In this document: positions 1-7,085 of the stretch, piece by piece | How the letters are laid out: each line of letters begins with the position of its first letter | How positions within the stretch are numbered: the first letter of the stretch is position 1 | From: Candidatus Methanoperedens nitratireducens | GTDB lineage: Archaea; Halobacteriota; Methanosarcinia; Methanosarcinales; Methanoperedenaceae | NCBI RefSeq assembly: GCF_900196725.1 | Contig: NZ_FZMP01000250.1 | Coordinates: 1 to 42,627 of the forward strand | Length of the DNA: 42,627 nucleotides | Direction: 5' to 3' | Position numbers and translations under genes: made by a program | The notes under the pieces: generated by a model | The model's input: only the letters and a program-made list of their open reading frames with translations | What the model was told of the DNA's origin: nothing | Databases searched by the model: none

Positions 1-148
1 CCATGCTTCAATAGATGTAATGACAACTGCCGCAAGGAATTTCTTAAGAAAATACAACTCTATTTATGCGACTTAGCTTAAAACGCACAACACTGCAGAC
101 GGAAGAGTCAATCAGAAAATTAGAAAAATACGGCACATAGTCAAATCC
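1..148. other. Left-edge stretch with possible truncated coding remnants
   Basis: No complete gene is visible. On the plus strand one frame is open from the window edge (position 2) to a TAG at 74-76. An overlapping frame begins with ATG at 66 and ends at TAG 138-140, giving 24 codons. Both translate into ordinary-looking charged sequence, so they could be the tail of a gene running in from the left and a small or truncated ORF. I recognise neither. A short palindrome, TTTCTTAAGAAA, lies at 41-52. This could be the edge of a decayed insertion sequence, but I see no terminal repeat that proves it. Confidence 0.2.
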
Positions 149-550
149 TCATGCAATCGCCCTTTCCCCGATATAATCATAAAAACGGTACTTGAAATCC
201 TCAAATTCCTTAATCGTTAAAAGCGCGATTTCATATAAGTACTCTACATCTCTGCAAAAGACAACTTTGCCCTTCAGTACTTCTTTTTTCACATACAGCG
301 GAAGCTGGGAAAAAATCTGGACATCAAAGAAATCAGGAAGTTCTGATAGAACCTTAAGTCTGAACTTTGAGCCCTCGTAATCAGTTTCTGCATCGATATC
401 AATGCACAGGTCGATATCCGACTCCTCACGGGTTATGCCCTCTACAGCAGAACCGTATAGTATAATGAACCTTACTTTATCAAATCCCTCGATTTTCTTA
501 AGCCTCTCCACACTATTTTTTACAAGTTTATTGATTTCATCAGGGCTCAT
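149..550 (-). CDS. MNT-type nucleotidyltransferase domain protein (MntA-like)
   Basis: A 133-aa protein of the minimal nucleotidyltransferase family (pol-beta superfamily). The hallmark GSxxxG element is GSAVEG at residues 33-38, followed by the metal-binding DxD in SDIDLCID (D45, D47); a third acidic residue is likely D76 in FFDVQIF. Family knowledge: such proteins are usually the antitoxin half of HEPN/MNT pairs, and some AMPylate their HEPN partner. The start is ATG at 548-550, with no strong Shine-Dalgarno. No HEPN gene is visible on either side: the upstream neighbour is a divergent membrane protein and downstream is the unexplained 148-base edge. It may therefore be an orphan, or its partner may lie beyond the window. 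The nucleotidyltransferase fold is fairly sure; the antitoxin role is inference. Confidence 0.8.
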   Translation of the reverse strand: MSPDEINKLVKNSVERLKKIEGFDKVRFIILYGSAVEGITREESDIDLCIDIDAETDYEGSKFRLKVLSELPDFFDVQIFSQLPLYVKKEVLKGKVVFCRDVEYLYEIALLTIKEFEDFKYRFYDYIGERAIA

Positions 551-640
551 TCAAGTTCCACATATTATCTGATAGTGATACCAATATAAAATTATTATCC
601 ATATAATATGTTTATCCTCCTCACTCGCACATAAAAAAAC

Positions 641-676
641 TTAATATAGAATAAATGTATAAGTCAGGTGGGTGAT
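641..676 (+). promoter_or_regulatory. Probable promoter and ribosome binding site for the membrane protein gene
   Basis: An archaeal TATA-like box TTAATATA (641-648) is preceded by an A-rich BRE-like stretch. A GGTGAT Shine-Dalgarno at 671-676 sits seven bases before ATG 683. This spacing favours the ATG over the in-frame GTG at 668, which would overlap the Shine-Dalgarno. The rest of 551-682 is AT-rich and holds nothing else I can name. Confidence 0.45.
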
Positions 677-682
677 TATAAA

Positions 683-934
683 ATGTCTTCAGCAAAAAAT
701 ATCATAAAGATGTTAGTTGGTATTATAATATTCTTAATCGGTATTGCATGGTATGTTCCTGATTATGGTCTTGGCTTCTGGGTAGACCTGCTCGTTCTCT
801 TGAAAGGCACAATCGGTCTCTTCCTTCTGTTCGTAGGCTTAATCGTAGCATGGATGGGTTACGACGATTATAAGATGGACATAGAAATGGCAAAGGAAGA
901 GCAAAAAGAAGGAAAGAAGGAAGAACCCAAATAA
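683..934 (+). CDS. Small two-helix membrane protein, unknown function
   Basis: An 83-aa protein with two clear hydrophobic segments, at about residues 6-25 (KMLVGIIIFLIGIAWYV) and 37-59 (LLVLLKGTIGLFLLFVGLIVAW). It ends in a highly charged Lys/Glu-rich tail. I do not recognise a named family. The length, the two helices and the soluble charged C-terminus resemble small archaeal membrane proteins annotated only as hypothetical. ATG 683 was chosen because a GGTGAT ribosome binding site ends seven bases upstream. The gene converges on rnhB with only nine bases between the stops, so transcription of the two tails must overlap. Confidence 0.7.
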   Translation: MSSAKNIIKMLVGIIIFLIGIAWYVPDYGLGFWVDLLVLLKGTIGLFLLFVGLIVAWMGYDDYKMDIEMAKEEQKEGKKEEPK

Positions 935-943
935 CCCTATAAA

Positions 944-1600
944 TCAATAATCAGAGAGTATGCTCTGATTCCTTTTAACTTTTTCAAGCGCCCTTTTTGC
1001 CGTTTCCCATGAGCTTCGCGCAAAATCTGGAAGCGAACCGTGCTCAAAAACCCATTTTTCAAGGAACCTGATGGTCTTTGGGTCAGAGGGATAGCCGCTC
1101 CCTATTTCAACACCCACTTTTTTCTCTATTTCTTTTATTAACGCATCCCTTCGCACCTTTGCAAGTATCGAGGCAGCAGACACGATCGGATATTTCTCAT
1201 CCGCATTATGTTCAGAGATGATTTCTATTTTTCCGCTATATTTTCTCTTTATATTCTCCCCAAAACGTTCGGCAATGACATCAGCAGCATCTACAAACGC
1301 TCGCTCCGGCCTGAGCTCTCCAAGGACTTTCACATAGCACATTACCATTATTTCGTTCATGGTCATTATTTTTCGAAGCTCATCGATCTGCCTTGGGCTG
1401 ACCTCAAGGATGTAATACTTATCCGCAAGCTTTTTAATCCCGACCTCAAGTGCTTCCCGCCGTTTGGGCGTAAGTTGTTTTGAATCCTTAACACCCAGGC
1501 GGGTGAGCTCCTTGAGTTTCCCTTCATCCACCAGGATTCCAGCAACGCACATGGGACCGAGTACCGGTCCCTTCCCTGCTTCATCTATTCCAGCGATCAT
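944..1600 (-). CDS. rnhB: Ribonuclease HII
   Basis: A 218-aa RNase H type 2 enzyme that cleaves RNA of RNA/DNA hybrids and single ribonucleotides embedded in DNA. The N-terminal signature GIDEAGKGPVLGP gives D6 and E7; D104 (in AFVDAAD) and D134 (in HNADEKYP) complete the four-carboxylate metal site. These positions match the archaeal enzymes within a residue. Length is typical for archaea. It lies 15 bases behind the isochorismatase-family gene on the same strand, so the two probably form a transcription unit. The start ATG (1598-1600) is the only one that retains the catalytic N-terminus. Confidence 0.95.
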   Translation of the reverse strand: MIAGIDEAGKGPVLGPMCVAGILVDEGKLKELTRLGVKDSKQLTPKRREALEVGIKKLADKYYILEVSPRQIDELRKIMTMNEIMVMCYVKVLGELRPERAFVDAADVIAERFGENIKRKYSGKIEIISEHNADEKYPIVSAASILAKVRRDALIKEIEKKVGVEIGSGYPSDPKTIRFLEKWVFEHGSLPDFARSSWETAKRALEKVKRNQSILSDY

Positions 1601-1615
1601 TAAAGAATCATTTAT

Positions 1616-2143
1616 CTACAAGACTTTATCCGAGCTTGTGATCTCCGCACCATAGATGTTTTTCATGTATTTAATTGCCTGCTCCTGGGCTTCTTCATCT
1701 ATTGAGGCGGTACAATCCCGGGGTACTATCGTTTTATATCCTGAAAAATAAGCATGACCAACATTGTTCTGGACGCATATATCCGTGCTGACGCCCAGGA
1801 TTATCAGGGTATCCACGCCCAGTTTTTTAAGAATCGATGGCAGTTCGGTGTCCACAAATCCGCTGTACCATCTCTTCTCGATCACGATATCATTTTTCTC
1901 AGGTTTAAGTTCAGGCACGATTTCCGATGCGCCGGTGCCTTTCATGGCATGTTCTCCCCAGATACCCATTTCTCTGTCAGTCTCTGTGTGGGCATCACGC
2001 AGATATATTAAAGGAATACCCTGCTTTCTTGCTTTTTTCAGCAGAGCCGCTATATTCGGTATGATTTTCTTGGCACGCGGACTTCCGAGCTTTCCGGTGA
2101 CAAAATCATTTATCATATCTACGACAATAATAGCTTTTTTCAT
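1616..2143 (-). CDS. Isochorismatase-family cysteine hydrolase (nicotinamidase-like)
   Basis: A 175-aa cysteine hydrolase of the isochorismatase/nicotinamidase superfamily. The Asp-Lys-Cys triad is visible as D9 (IIVVDMINDF), K90 (VIEKRWYSGF) and C123 (VSTDICVQNN). H52 and H65 lie where nicotinamidases carry metal or substrate ligands, but the motif is not a textbook nicotinamidase one. The reaction could be amide hydrolysis of nicotinamide or of another small amide, and sequence reading alone cannot choose. It is the first gene of a probable two-gene unit with rnhB and is divergent from cdhA. Confidence 0.85.
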   Translation of the reverse strand: MKKAIIVVDMINDFVTGKLGSPRAKKIIPNIAALLKKARKQGIPLIYLRDAHTETDREMGIWGEHAMKGTGASEIVPELKPEKNDIVIEKRWYSGFVDTELPSILKKLGVDTLIILGVSTDICVQNNVGHAYFSGYKTIVPRDCTASIDEEAQEQAIKYMKNIYGAEITSSDKVL

Positions 2144-2228
2144 ATAACCACTCAGAATGATGTTAGCATGTATTTACTTAAGTTTTTGGGTTATCAAATA
2201 AAATATAACTGACGATAATGATAGATAC

Positions 2229-2243
2229 AAAAATCCTTAAATA
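2229..2243 (+). promoter_or_regulatory. Probable cdh operon promoter (BRE/TATA)
   Basis: AAAAATCC followed by TTAAATA (2237-2243) is a good archaeal BRE/TATA pair, the best in the 249-base gap before cdhA. Initiation about 25 bases downstream would fall near 2265, giving an untranslated leader of roughly 130 bases. The box position is seen; its use is inferred. Confidence 0.45.
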
Positions 2244-2303
2244 CATTGATGTAAATTTCATCCCACTGACTCGACACAGGGGTTTAAGCCCATACTTTGG
2301 TAG

Positions 2304-2375
2304 CCTGGATATCGAAACCACAAAATTATAATATCGCCAGGTACTATCAGTATAGGGAGTTCAATACCACTGATA
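2304..2375 (+). promoter_or_regulatory. Structured 5' leader of cdhA (two stem-loops)
   Basis: Two stem-loops lie between the inferred start of transcription and cdhA. The first pairs CCTGG (2304-2308) with CCAGG (2337-2341) and can be extended by an ATAT/ATAT helix after a two-base bulge. The second pairs TATCAGT (2345-2351) with ACTGATA (2369-2375) and ends seven bases before the weak GGAG ribosome binding site at 2382-2385. Long leaders are known for cdh operons of Methanosarcina, where they affect transcript elongation. A similar role here is inference. Confidence 0.35.
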
Positions 2376-2392
2376 ACCGCCGGAGACAATAA

Positions 2393-4768
2393 ATGATAAT
2401 TAAAAAAGGAAGTTTTGTAATTGAAGGATTGGACAATGTCCAAATAAACATAGGTAAAATAGTTGAGCCTGGGCAGGAATCTATCATAGAAGGGCCTACA
2501 CCCAGACCTGAGATAATCAGCCTTCGGAACTGGGATTATCGCATTCTTGACAGGTACCACCCTGTTTATACGCCCACAAGCGATACTTGCGATTACTGCA
2601 CATACGGGAAATGCAACCTCACAGGCAATAAGGAAGGCGCATGCGGAATTGACCTTGAATCCCAGTCCGCAAGAGAGGCACTGAAGACTGCCATAATGGG
2701 AGCCGCATGCCACTCGGCGCACGGCAGGCACCTTCTTAATTACCTGATCAGGAAATACGGCGAAGACCATCCCATAGACGTGGGTCCAAGCAACCTGAAA
2801 GCCCCTCTTACGGAGACCATAATGGGACTCCAGCCGAAAACCATAGGCGATTTTCTTCCGGTGCTCGAATACGTAGAAGAGCAGTTGACGCAGCTTACTG
2901 CATCTATCAATACCGGACAGGAAGGCGCTGCGATGGATTTTGAATCCAAGGCACTGCATGCCGGGATGCTTGACCTCCTGGGAATGGAAGTGGCGGATAT
3001 TATACAAATATCCTGCCTCAACATGCCCAGGGCAGAAGAGGACACGCCGATGGCAGAGATAGGGATGGGCATCCTTGATTCCAAAAAACCCGTCGTGATA
3101 TGCGTCGGGCACAACATCGCTGCACCCGCGTACATTCTCGATTGTATGGACAGGGACGGACTCTTTGATAAGATAGAGATTGCAGGATTGTGCTGTACTG
3201 CCCATGATATGACCCGTTATAACAAGACCGCAAAGATAATCGGTTCCATGAGCAAGGAATTAAAGTATATCCGCTCAGGCATACCAGATGTGCTTGTTAC
3301 TGATGAGCAGTGCGTCCGGGCAGATATCCTGAAGGAAGCAAAGAAACTTTTTATACCTGTCATAGCCACCAATGAAAAGATCATGTACGGTCTGCCTGAC
3401 CGGTCTAACGACCCGGTTGATGCGATCGTGGATGACCTTGTAAGCGGAAAGCAGGCAGGTGCACTGATACTCGACCTTGAAAAGGTCGGCGAGTTGATAC
3501 CCAAACTTGCTATGAAAATCGGGCCCATAAGGAAAGCCAGAGGGATAACCGCGCTTCCGGATGATGTTGAATTCAATAAACTTGTCTCAAAATGCACAAA
3601 GTGCCTGCAATGCACGCGCGACTGCCCGCAGAGTCTGCCGATATCCGATGCTATGGCTGCGGCCGTGGCTGGCGACCTCTCAAAATTTGAGATACTTCAT
3701 GACAAATGTGTCGGATGCGGAAGATGCGATTATAGCTGCCCTGTTGATATTCCTGTATTGAACGTCATCGAGAAAGCATCACAACGTGTGATCCGGGAAG
3801 AAAAAGGGAAGGTCAGGATCGGAAGAGGACAGATTGGCGATCCAGAGATACGTGAGGAAGGGCGGAACCTGGTGCTCGGCACCACGCCGGGTGTACTTGC
3901 TTTTGTGGGTTGCGGGAATTATCCTGATGGGACAAAAGATATCTATGATGTTGTAGAAGAGATGCTCCAGCGCAGTTACATCATCATATCATCGGGATGC
4001 GCAGCCATGGATCTTGGAATGTACAAGGATAAGGAAGGGAAGACGCTGTATGAGCGCTATCCGGGGAGATTCATTAAAGGCAATCTCCTGAACACAGGCT
4101 CATGCGTTTCTAATGCGCACATCGCTGCAACTACCATAAAAGTCGCCTCGATATTTGCAGGAAGAAAGACGAAAGGCAACTGGGAAGAGATCGCCGATTA
4201 CGTACTTAACAGGGTCGGGGCTGCCGGGGTAGCCTGGGGCGCATATTCGCAGAAAGCTTTTGCGATCGCTACAGGATGCAACAGGCTTGGTATTCCTGTC
4301 GTTGCCGGACCGCACGGTACCAAGTACAGGCGCGCGTTCATAGGCAAACCTTACAGGAAAGATGAATGGAACGTGCTGGATGCAAGAGACGGCTCAACCA
4401 TCAATGTTGAACCTGCGCCCGAGCACCTGATGATTACGGCAGAGACAAAAGAGGAAATGATGCCGCTCCTTGCTAAGCTGTGCTTCAGACCGAGCGATAA
4501 CAGCCTTGGGAGAGCCATCAAACTGACACATTACATTGAACTCAGCGAGAAATACATGAAAAAAATGCCTGATGACTGGCATACCTATGTAAGAAGCGAA
4601 GCAGATCTCCCTGTAGCCAAGAGGGAACAGCTCATGAAATTGCTTGAAGAGAAGGGATGGAAGATAGACTGGGAAAAGAAAAAGATAACAGAAGGACCAC
4701 TTCGGAAAGTGGATGTCTCGTTCCAGCCTACCAATGTTCCCCGCCTGTGCAAGGAGGCTAAGAAATGA
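2393..4768 (+). CDS. cdhA: CO dehydrogenase/acetyl-CoA synthase subunit alpha
   Basis: A 791-aa nickel-iron CO dehydrogenase subunit of the archaeal five-subunit ACDS complex. It interconverts CO and CO2 for acetyl-CoA synthesis or cleavage. Cys66, 69, 74 and 84 (CDYCTYGKC...C) bind the N-terminal iron-sulfur clusters. Two ferredoxin-type 4Fe-4S motifs follow, Cys401/404/407/411 and Cys439/442/445/449, the extra domain that distinguishes archaeal CdhA from bacterial CooS. The GLCCTAHDM segment (residues 265-273) and later conserved cysteines belong to the C-cluster region. Length is near the roughly 800 aa of Methanosarcina homologues. ATG 2393 follows a weak GGAG. The stop overlaps the cdhB start (ATGA). 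Cytoplasmic. Confidence 0.97.
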   Translation: MIIKKGSFVIEGLDNVQINIGKIVEPGQESIIEGPTPRPEIISLRNWDYRILDRYHPVYTPTSDTCDYCTYGKCNLTGNKEGACGIDLESQSAREALKTAIMGAACHSAHGRHLLNYLIRKYGEDHPIDVGPSNLKAPLTETIMGLQPKTIGDFLPVLEYVEEQLTQLTASINTGQEGAAMDFESKALHAGMLDLLGMEVADIIQISCLNMPRAEEDTPMAEIGMGILDSKKPVVICVGHNIAAPAYILDCMDRDGLFDKIEIAGLCCTAHDMTRYNKTAKIIGSMSKELKYIRSGIPDVLVTDEQCVRADILKEAKKLFIPVIATNEKIMYGLPDRSNDPVDAIVDDLVSGKQAGALILDLEKVGELIPKLAMKIGPIRKARGITALPDDVEFNKLVSKCTKCLQCTRDCPQSLPISDAMAAAVAGDLSKFEILHDKCVGCGRCDYSCPVDIPVLNVIEKASQRVIREEKGKVRIGRGQIGDPEIREEGRNLVLGTTPGVLAFVGCGNYPDGTKDIYDVVEEMLQRSYIIISSGCAAMDLGMYKDKEGKTLYERYPGRFIKGNLLNTGSCVSNAHIAATTIKVASIFAGRKTKGNWEEIADYVLNRVGAAGVAWGAYSQKAFAIATGCNRLGIPVVAGPHGTKYRRAFIGKPYRKDEWNVLDARDGSTINVEPAPEHLMITAETKEEMMPLLAKLCFRPSDNSLGRAIKLTHYIELSEKYMKKMPDDWHTYVRSEADLPVAKREQLMKLLEEKGWKIDWEKKKITEGPLRKVDVSFQPTNVPRLCKEAKK

Positions 4769-5415
4769 GCGGAAAGGTACCAATAAAACCTGCCAGGCCA
4801 GCTGATAAAACTGCCGCAAAAACTGTTGAAAAGCCGAAGCCTATTGAAAAATCTCCTGCAAAAACAACGGAGAAGACCGAAGAAAAGGTCATCGACACAA
4901 CACGCCAGGCTGTTCCCTTTAACACGGGAAATATCCCCGGTCCTGAGATGGCAAGAGCCGTGATGCCTGCCGTATCCGGAAAAATGCTTGCAAAAGCGAA
5001 GCGCCCTCTTCTGATCGTGGGTTCGGAAGTCCACGACAAGGATGTGCTTGAACGGGTCGTATCTATGGGACAGGCGGGCATTCAGATCGCTGCTGTCGGG
5101 GATGCATACGTATCCCTTGGCGATAAAGGAGTCGATGTACACTATGCAAATATGCATGCGCTTGCATCGTATCTTTGCGATCCGCAGTGGCAGGGGCTTG
5201 ACGGGAAAGGCGGGTATGATCTTGTTACGTTCCTTGGCATCACCTATTATTATGCCTCCCAGGCAATATCAGCACTCAAGAATTTCTCAAAAGTCAAAGT
5301 GATATCTATAGACAGATACTATCATCCAAATGCGAATATGTCATTTGGCAATCTTAAGAAAGATGTGTTCATTGCAGCGCTTGATGAGGTTATAAATCAA
5401 TTACCGAAGAAATAA
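4765..5415 (+). CDS. cdhB: CO dehydrogenase/acetyl-CoA synthase subunit epsilon
   Basis: A 216-aa epsilon subunit that pairs with CdhA in the CO dehydrogenase component. The conserved fold (LLIVGSEV near residue 75, through to DEVINQLP) starts about residue 45-50 and matches the roughly 170-aa Methanosarcina protein. The first 45 or so residues are an extra Lys/Pro/Thr/Glu-rich low-complexity arm with repeated KTVEKPKPIEK- and KTTEKTEEK-like units. The ATG overlaps the cdhA stop by four bases, so this start is translationally coupled and probably genuine. No other ATG lies between it and residue 59 (MARAV), which is inside the conserved core. Confidence 0.93.
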   Translation: MSGKVPIKPARPADKTAAKTVEKPKPIEKSPAKTTEKTEEKVIDTTRQAVPFNTGNIPGPEMARAVMPAVSGKMLAKAKRPLLIVGSEVHDKDVLERVVSMGQAGIQIAAVGDAYVSLGDKGVDVHYANMHALASYLCDPQWQGLDGKGGYDLVTFLGITYYYASQAISALKNFSKVKVISIDRYYHPNANMSFGNLKKDVFIAALDEVINQLPKK

Positions 5416-5418
5416 ATA

Positions 5419-5438
5419 CCCCGTGTTCAAATACGGGG
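5419..5438 (+). other. Intercistronic hairpin between cdhB and cdhC
   Basis: CCCCGT (5419-5424) pairs perfectly with ACGGGG (5433-5438) around an eight-base loop, starting four bases after the cdhB stop. No T-run follows, so it is not an obvious terminator. It could be a processing or stabilising element that sets the cdhC level relative to cdhAB. A GGAAGGAAG ribosome binding site follows just before the cdhC ATG. Confidence 0.5.
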
Positions 5439-5460
5439 ACTATAAGACAGGAAGGAAGTA

Positions 5461-6885
5461 ATGGCAAACGAATTTCCATTTGAAATCTCACCCATGTTCG
5501 AGGGTGAACGTGTACGAAAAGACGATATGTTTGTTGAGCTCGCAGGTCCAAAATCACGGGGGTTCGAACTCGTGAAGGCTGCAGGTTTAGATGAGATAGA
5601 GGACGGAAAATTTACTCTCATCGGGCCCGATATCTCACAGATGCAGGAGGGTTCCCGCCATCCTTACGCGATGATATACCGCATTGCAGGGAAGCTGGTC
5701 GAGCCCGACCTTGAGGCAATAGTGGAGCGGCGAAACCACGATTTCCAGAATTATATCCAGGGTTACATGCACCTGAACCAGCGCTATGATGTCTGGGTGC
5801 GGGTCAACAAGGATGCAATTAAAAAAGGGCTGAAGTCATTTGAACAGATAGCTAAAGCCACAATGATGCTGTTCAAGAACGAACTGCCTTTTATCGAGAA
5901 GATCGAGGCGATTTATGTAACCGACCCCGAAGAAGTAGAGAAGCAGAGAGCGGAAGCCATAAAGATCTACGAGGCAAGGGATGCCAGGACACGCGGTTTG
6001 CACGACGAGGATGTGGATGTATTCTACGGCTGCACCCTGTGCCAGAGCTTTGCACCTACGAACGTATGCGTGGTCACCCCGGACAGGATATCCCTGTGCG
6101 GCGCGATAAACTGGTTTGATGGGCGCGCAGCGGCTAAGGTAGACCCTGAAGGTCCGCAGTTCGCCATTCCCAAAGGCGAGATAATTGACGAGAAGGGCGG
6201 GGAGTATTCAGGCGTGAACGAAAAAGCTGTCGCTTTATCAGGCGGGGAATATTCCCGCATCAAAATACATTCGTTTTTCGAGTACCCGCACACAAGCTGC
6301 GGATGCTTTGAAGTAGTAGGGTTCTACATACCTGAGGTGGACGGCATAGGCTGGGTCGATAGGGATTTCAGCGGCAATGCGCCTAACGGTCTTGCATTCT
6401 CCACAATGGCAGGCCAGACCGGTGGTGGAAAGCAGATCATCGGTTTCCTTGGCGTCGGGGTTAATTATTTCCGCTCGCCCAAGTTCATCCAGGCTGATGG
6501 CGGCTGGAACCGGGTTGTGTGGATGCCAAAGAACCTGAGAGAGAAGATAAAGGCGGATATACCGCCTGAGCTTGTGGATAAATTACCTACGGAAGAAGAT
6601 GTGAGCGACTTAAAATCCCTGAAAGATTATCTTGAGAAAAAACAGCATCCTGTAATCCAGCGCTGGACGAAAGAAGAGGCTGCTGCTGAGGCAGTATCTT
6701 CCGACGGAGCTGCATCTCAGGTCGGGGCGCCTGCCTGGTCGGTGCCTGCACCTTCCATGAACATGCCTGTAGGGATGCCAATGATGCCGCCGATGCAGCT
6801 TGGCGGCGGCGAGGGCGTGAAATTAGTTCTCAAGAACGCTAAGATCACTATTGACAGGATTATATTGAAAGGTAAAGAAAAGTAG
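5461..6885 (+). CDS. cdhC: Acetyl-CoA synthase subunit beta (CO dehydrogenase/ACS complex)
   Basis: A 474-aa acetyl-CoA synthase subunit that makes or breaks the acetyl C-C and C-S bonds at the Ni-Ni-[4Fe-4S] A-cluster. The ligands are visible: C191, C194 and C203 in YGCTLCQSFAPTNVC, and the Cys-Gly-Cys pair C280/C282 in TSCGCFEV, which corresponds to C278/C280 of the Methanosarcina protein. It lacks the bacterial N-terminal CODH-binding domain, as expected in archaea. The last 75 residues include a Met/Pro/Gly-rich hinge (SMNMPVGMPMMPPM) before a short terminal strand region. A strong GGAAGGAAG ribosome binding site precedes the ATG. Confidence 0.97.
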   Translation: MANEFPFEISPMFEGERVRKDDMFVELAGPKSRGFELVKAAGLDEIEDGKFTLIGPDISQMQEGSRHPYAMIYRIAGKLVEPDLEAIVERRNHDFQNYIQGYMHLNQRYDVWVRVNKDAIKKGLKSFEQIAKATMMLFKNELPFIEKIEAIYVTDPEEVEKQRAEAIKIYEARDARTRGLHDEDVDVFYGCTLCQSFAPTNVCVVTPDRISLCGAINWFDGRAAAKVDPEGPQFAIPKGEIIDEKGGEYSGVNEKAVALSGGEYSRIKIHSFFEYPHTSCGCFEVVGFYIPEVDGIGWVDRDFSGNAPNGLAFSTMAGQTGGGKQIIGFLGVGVNYFRSPKFIQADGGWNRVVWMPKNLREKIKADIPPELVDKLPTEEDVSDLKSLKDYLEKKQHPVIQRWTKEEAAAEAVSSDGAASQVGAPAWSVPAPSMNMPVGMPMMPPMQLGGGEGVKLVLKNAKITIDRIILKGKEK

Positions 6886-6906
6886 GTAGAGTTAATTTAA
6901 AAATTT

Positions 6907-6974
6907 AACAACGAACTGATACGAACTCAATACTAACTCAAGGGTTTGTATCAGTTCGTATTGATTTCGTTGTT
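6907..6974. repeat. Imperfect inverted repeat, part 1 of a MITE/REP-like element
   Basis: The left arm AACAACGAACTGATACGAAC (from 6907) reappears inverted, with small shifts, ending at 6974. The outer eight bases ACAACGAA and TTCGTTGT pair perfectly and the inner ACGAACT-type core pairs again. The two arms can form a long hairpin about 68 bases overall. It carries no gene. It begins 20 bases after the cdhC stop and may also act as a terminator or an RNA-stability structure. Confidence 0.6.
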
Positions 6975-6992
6975 TTATCAGATCTATCGATT

Positions 6993-7063
6993 CTCTGCGC
7001 GTTCTTGGCGCTCTTTGCGGTGAATTGAATTTTAACACTGCAAAGCACGCAAAGGGCGCAAAG
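6993..7063. repeat. Imperfect inverted repeat with GCAAAG units, part 2 of a MITE/REP-like element
   Basis: CTCTGCGCG...CTTTGCGGTG (6993-7022) pairs imperfectly with CACTGCAAAG...GCGCAAAG (7036-7063) around an AT-rich 13-base loop. The inner ten base pairs are continuous if one G-U pair is allowed. The right arm is built of three 9-base units beginning GCAAAG. Repeats of this GCAAAG style are scattered in intergenic regions of many prokaryotic genomes, which is recalled knowledge and was not searched here. It ends 22 bases before cooC. Confidence 0.6.
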
Positions 7064-7085
7064 ATGGTTCGGAAAATATTCAACC

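Noticed and set aside
2258-3205. Long minus-strand open frame (315 codons) opposite cdhA
   Set aside because: It is antisense to the well-supported cdhA and its translation has no recognisable motif and many Cys/His/Arg typical of shadow frames.
7036-7063. GCAAAG units as a small CRISPR array
   Set aside because: Only three 9-base units without spacers and no cas genes; they are one arm of a hairpin.
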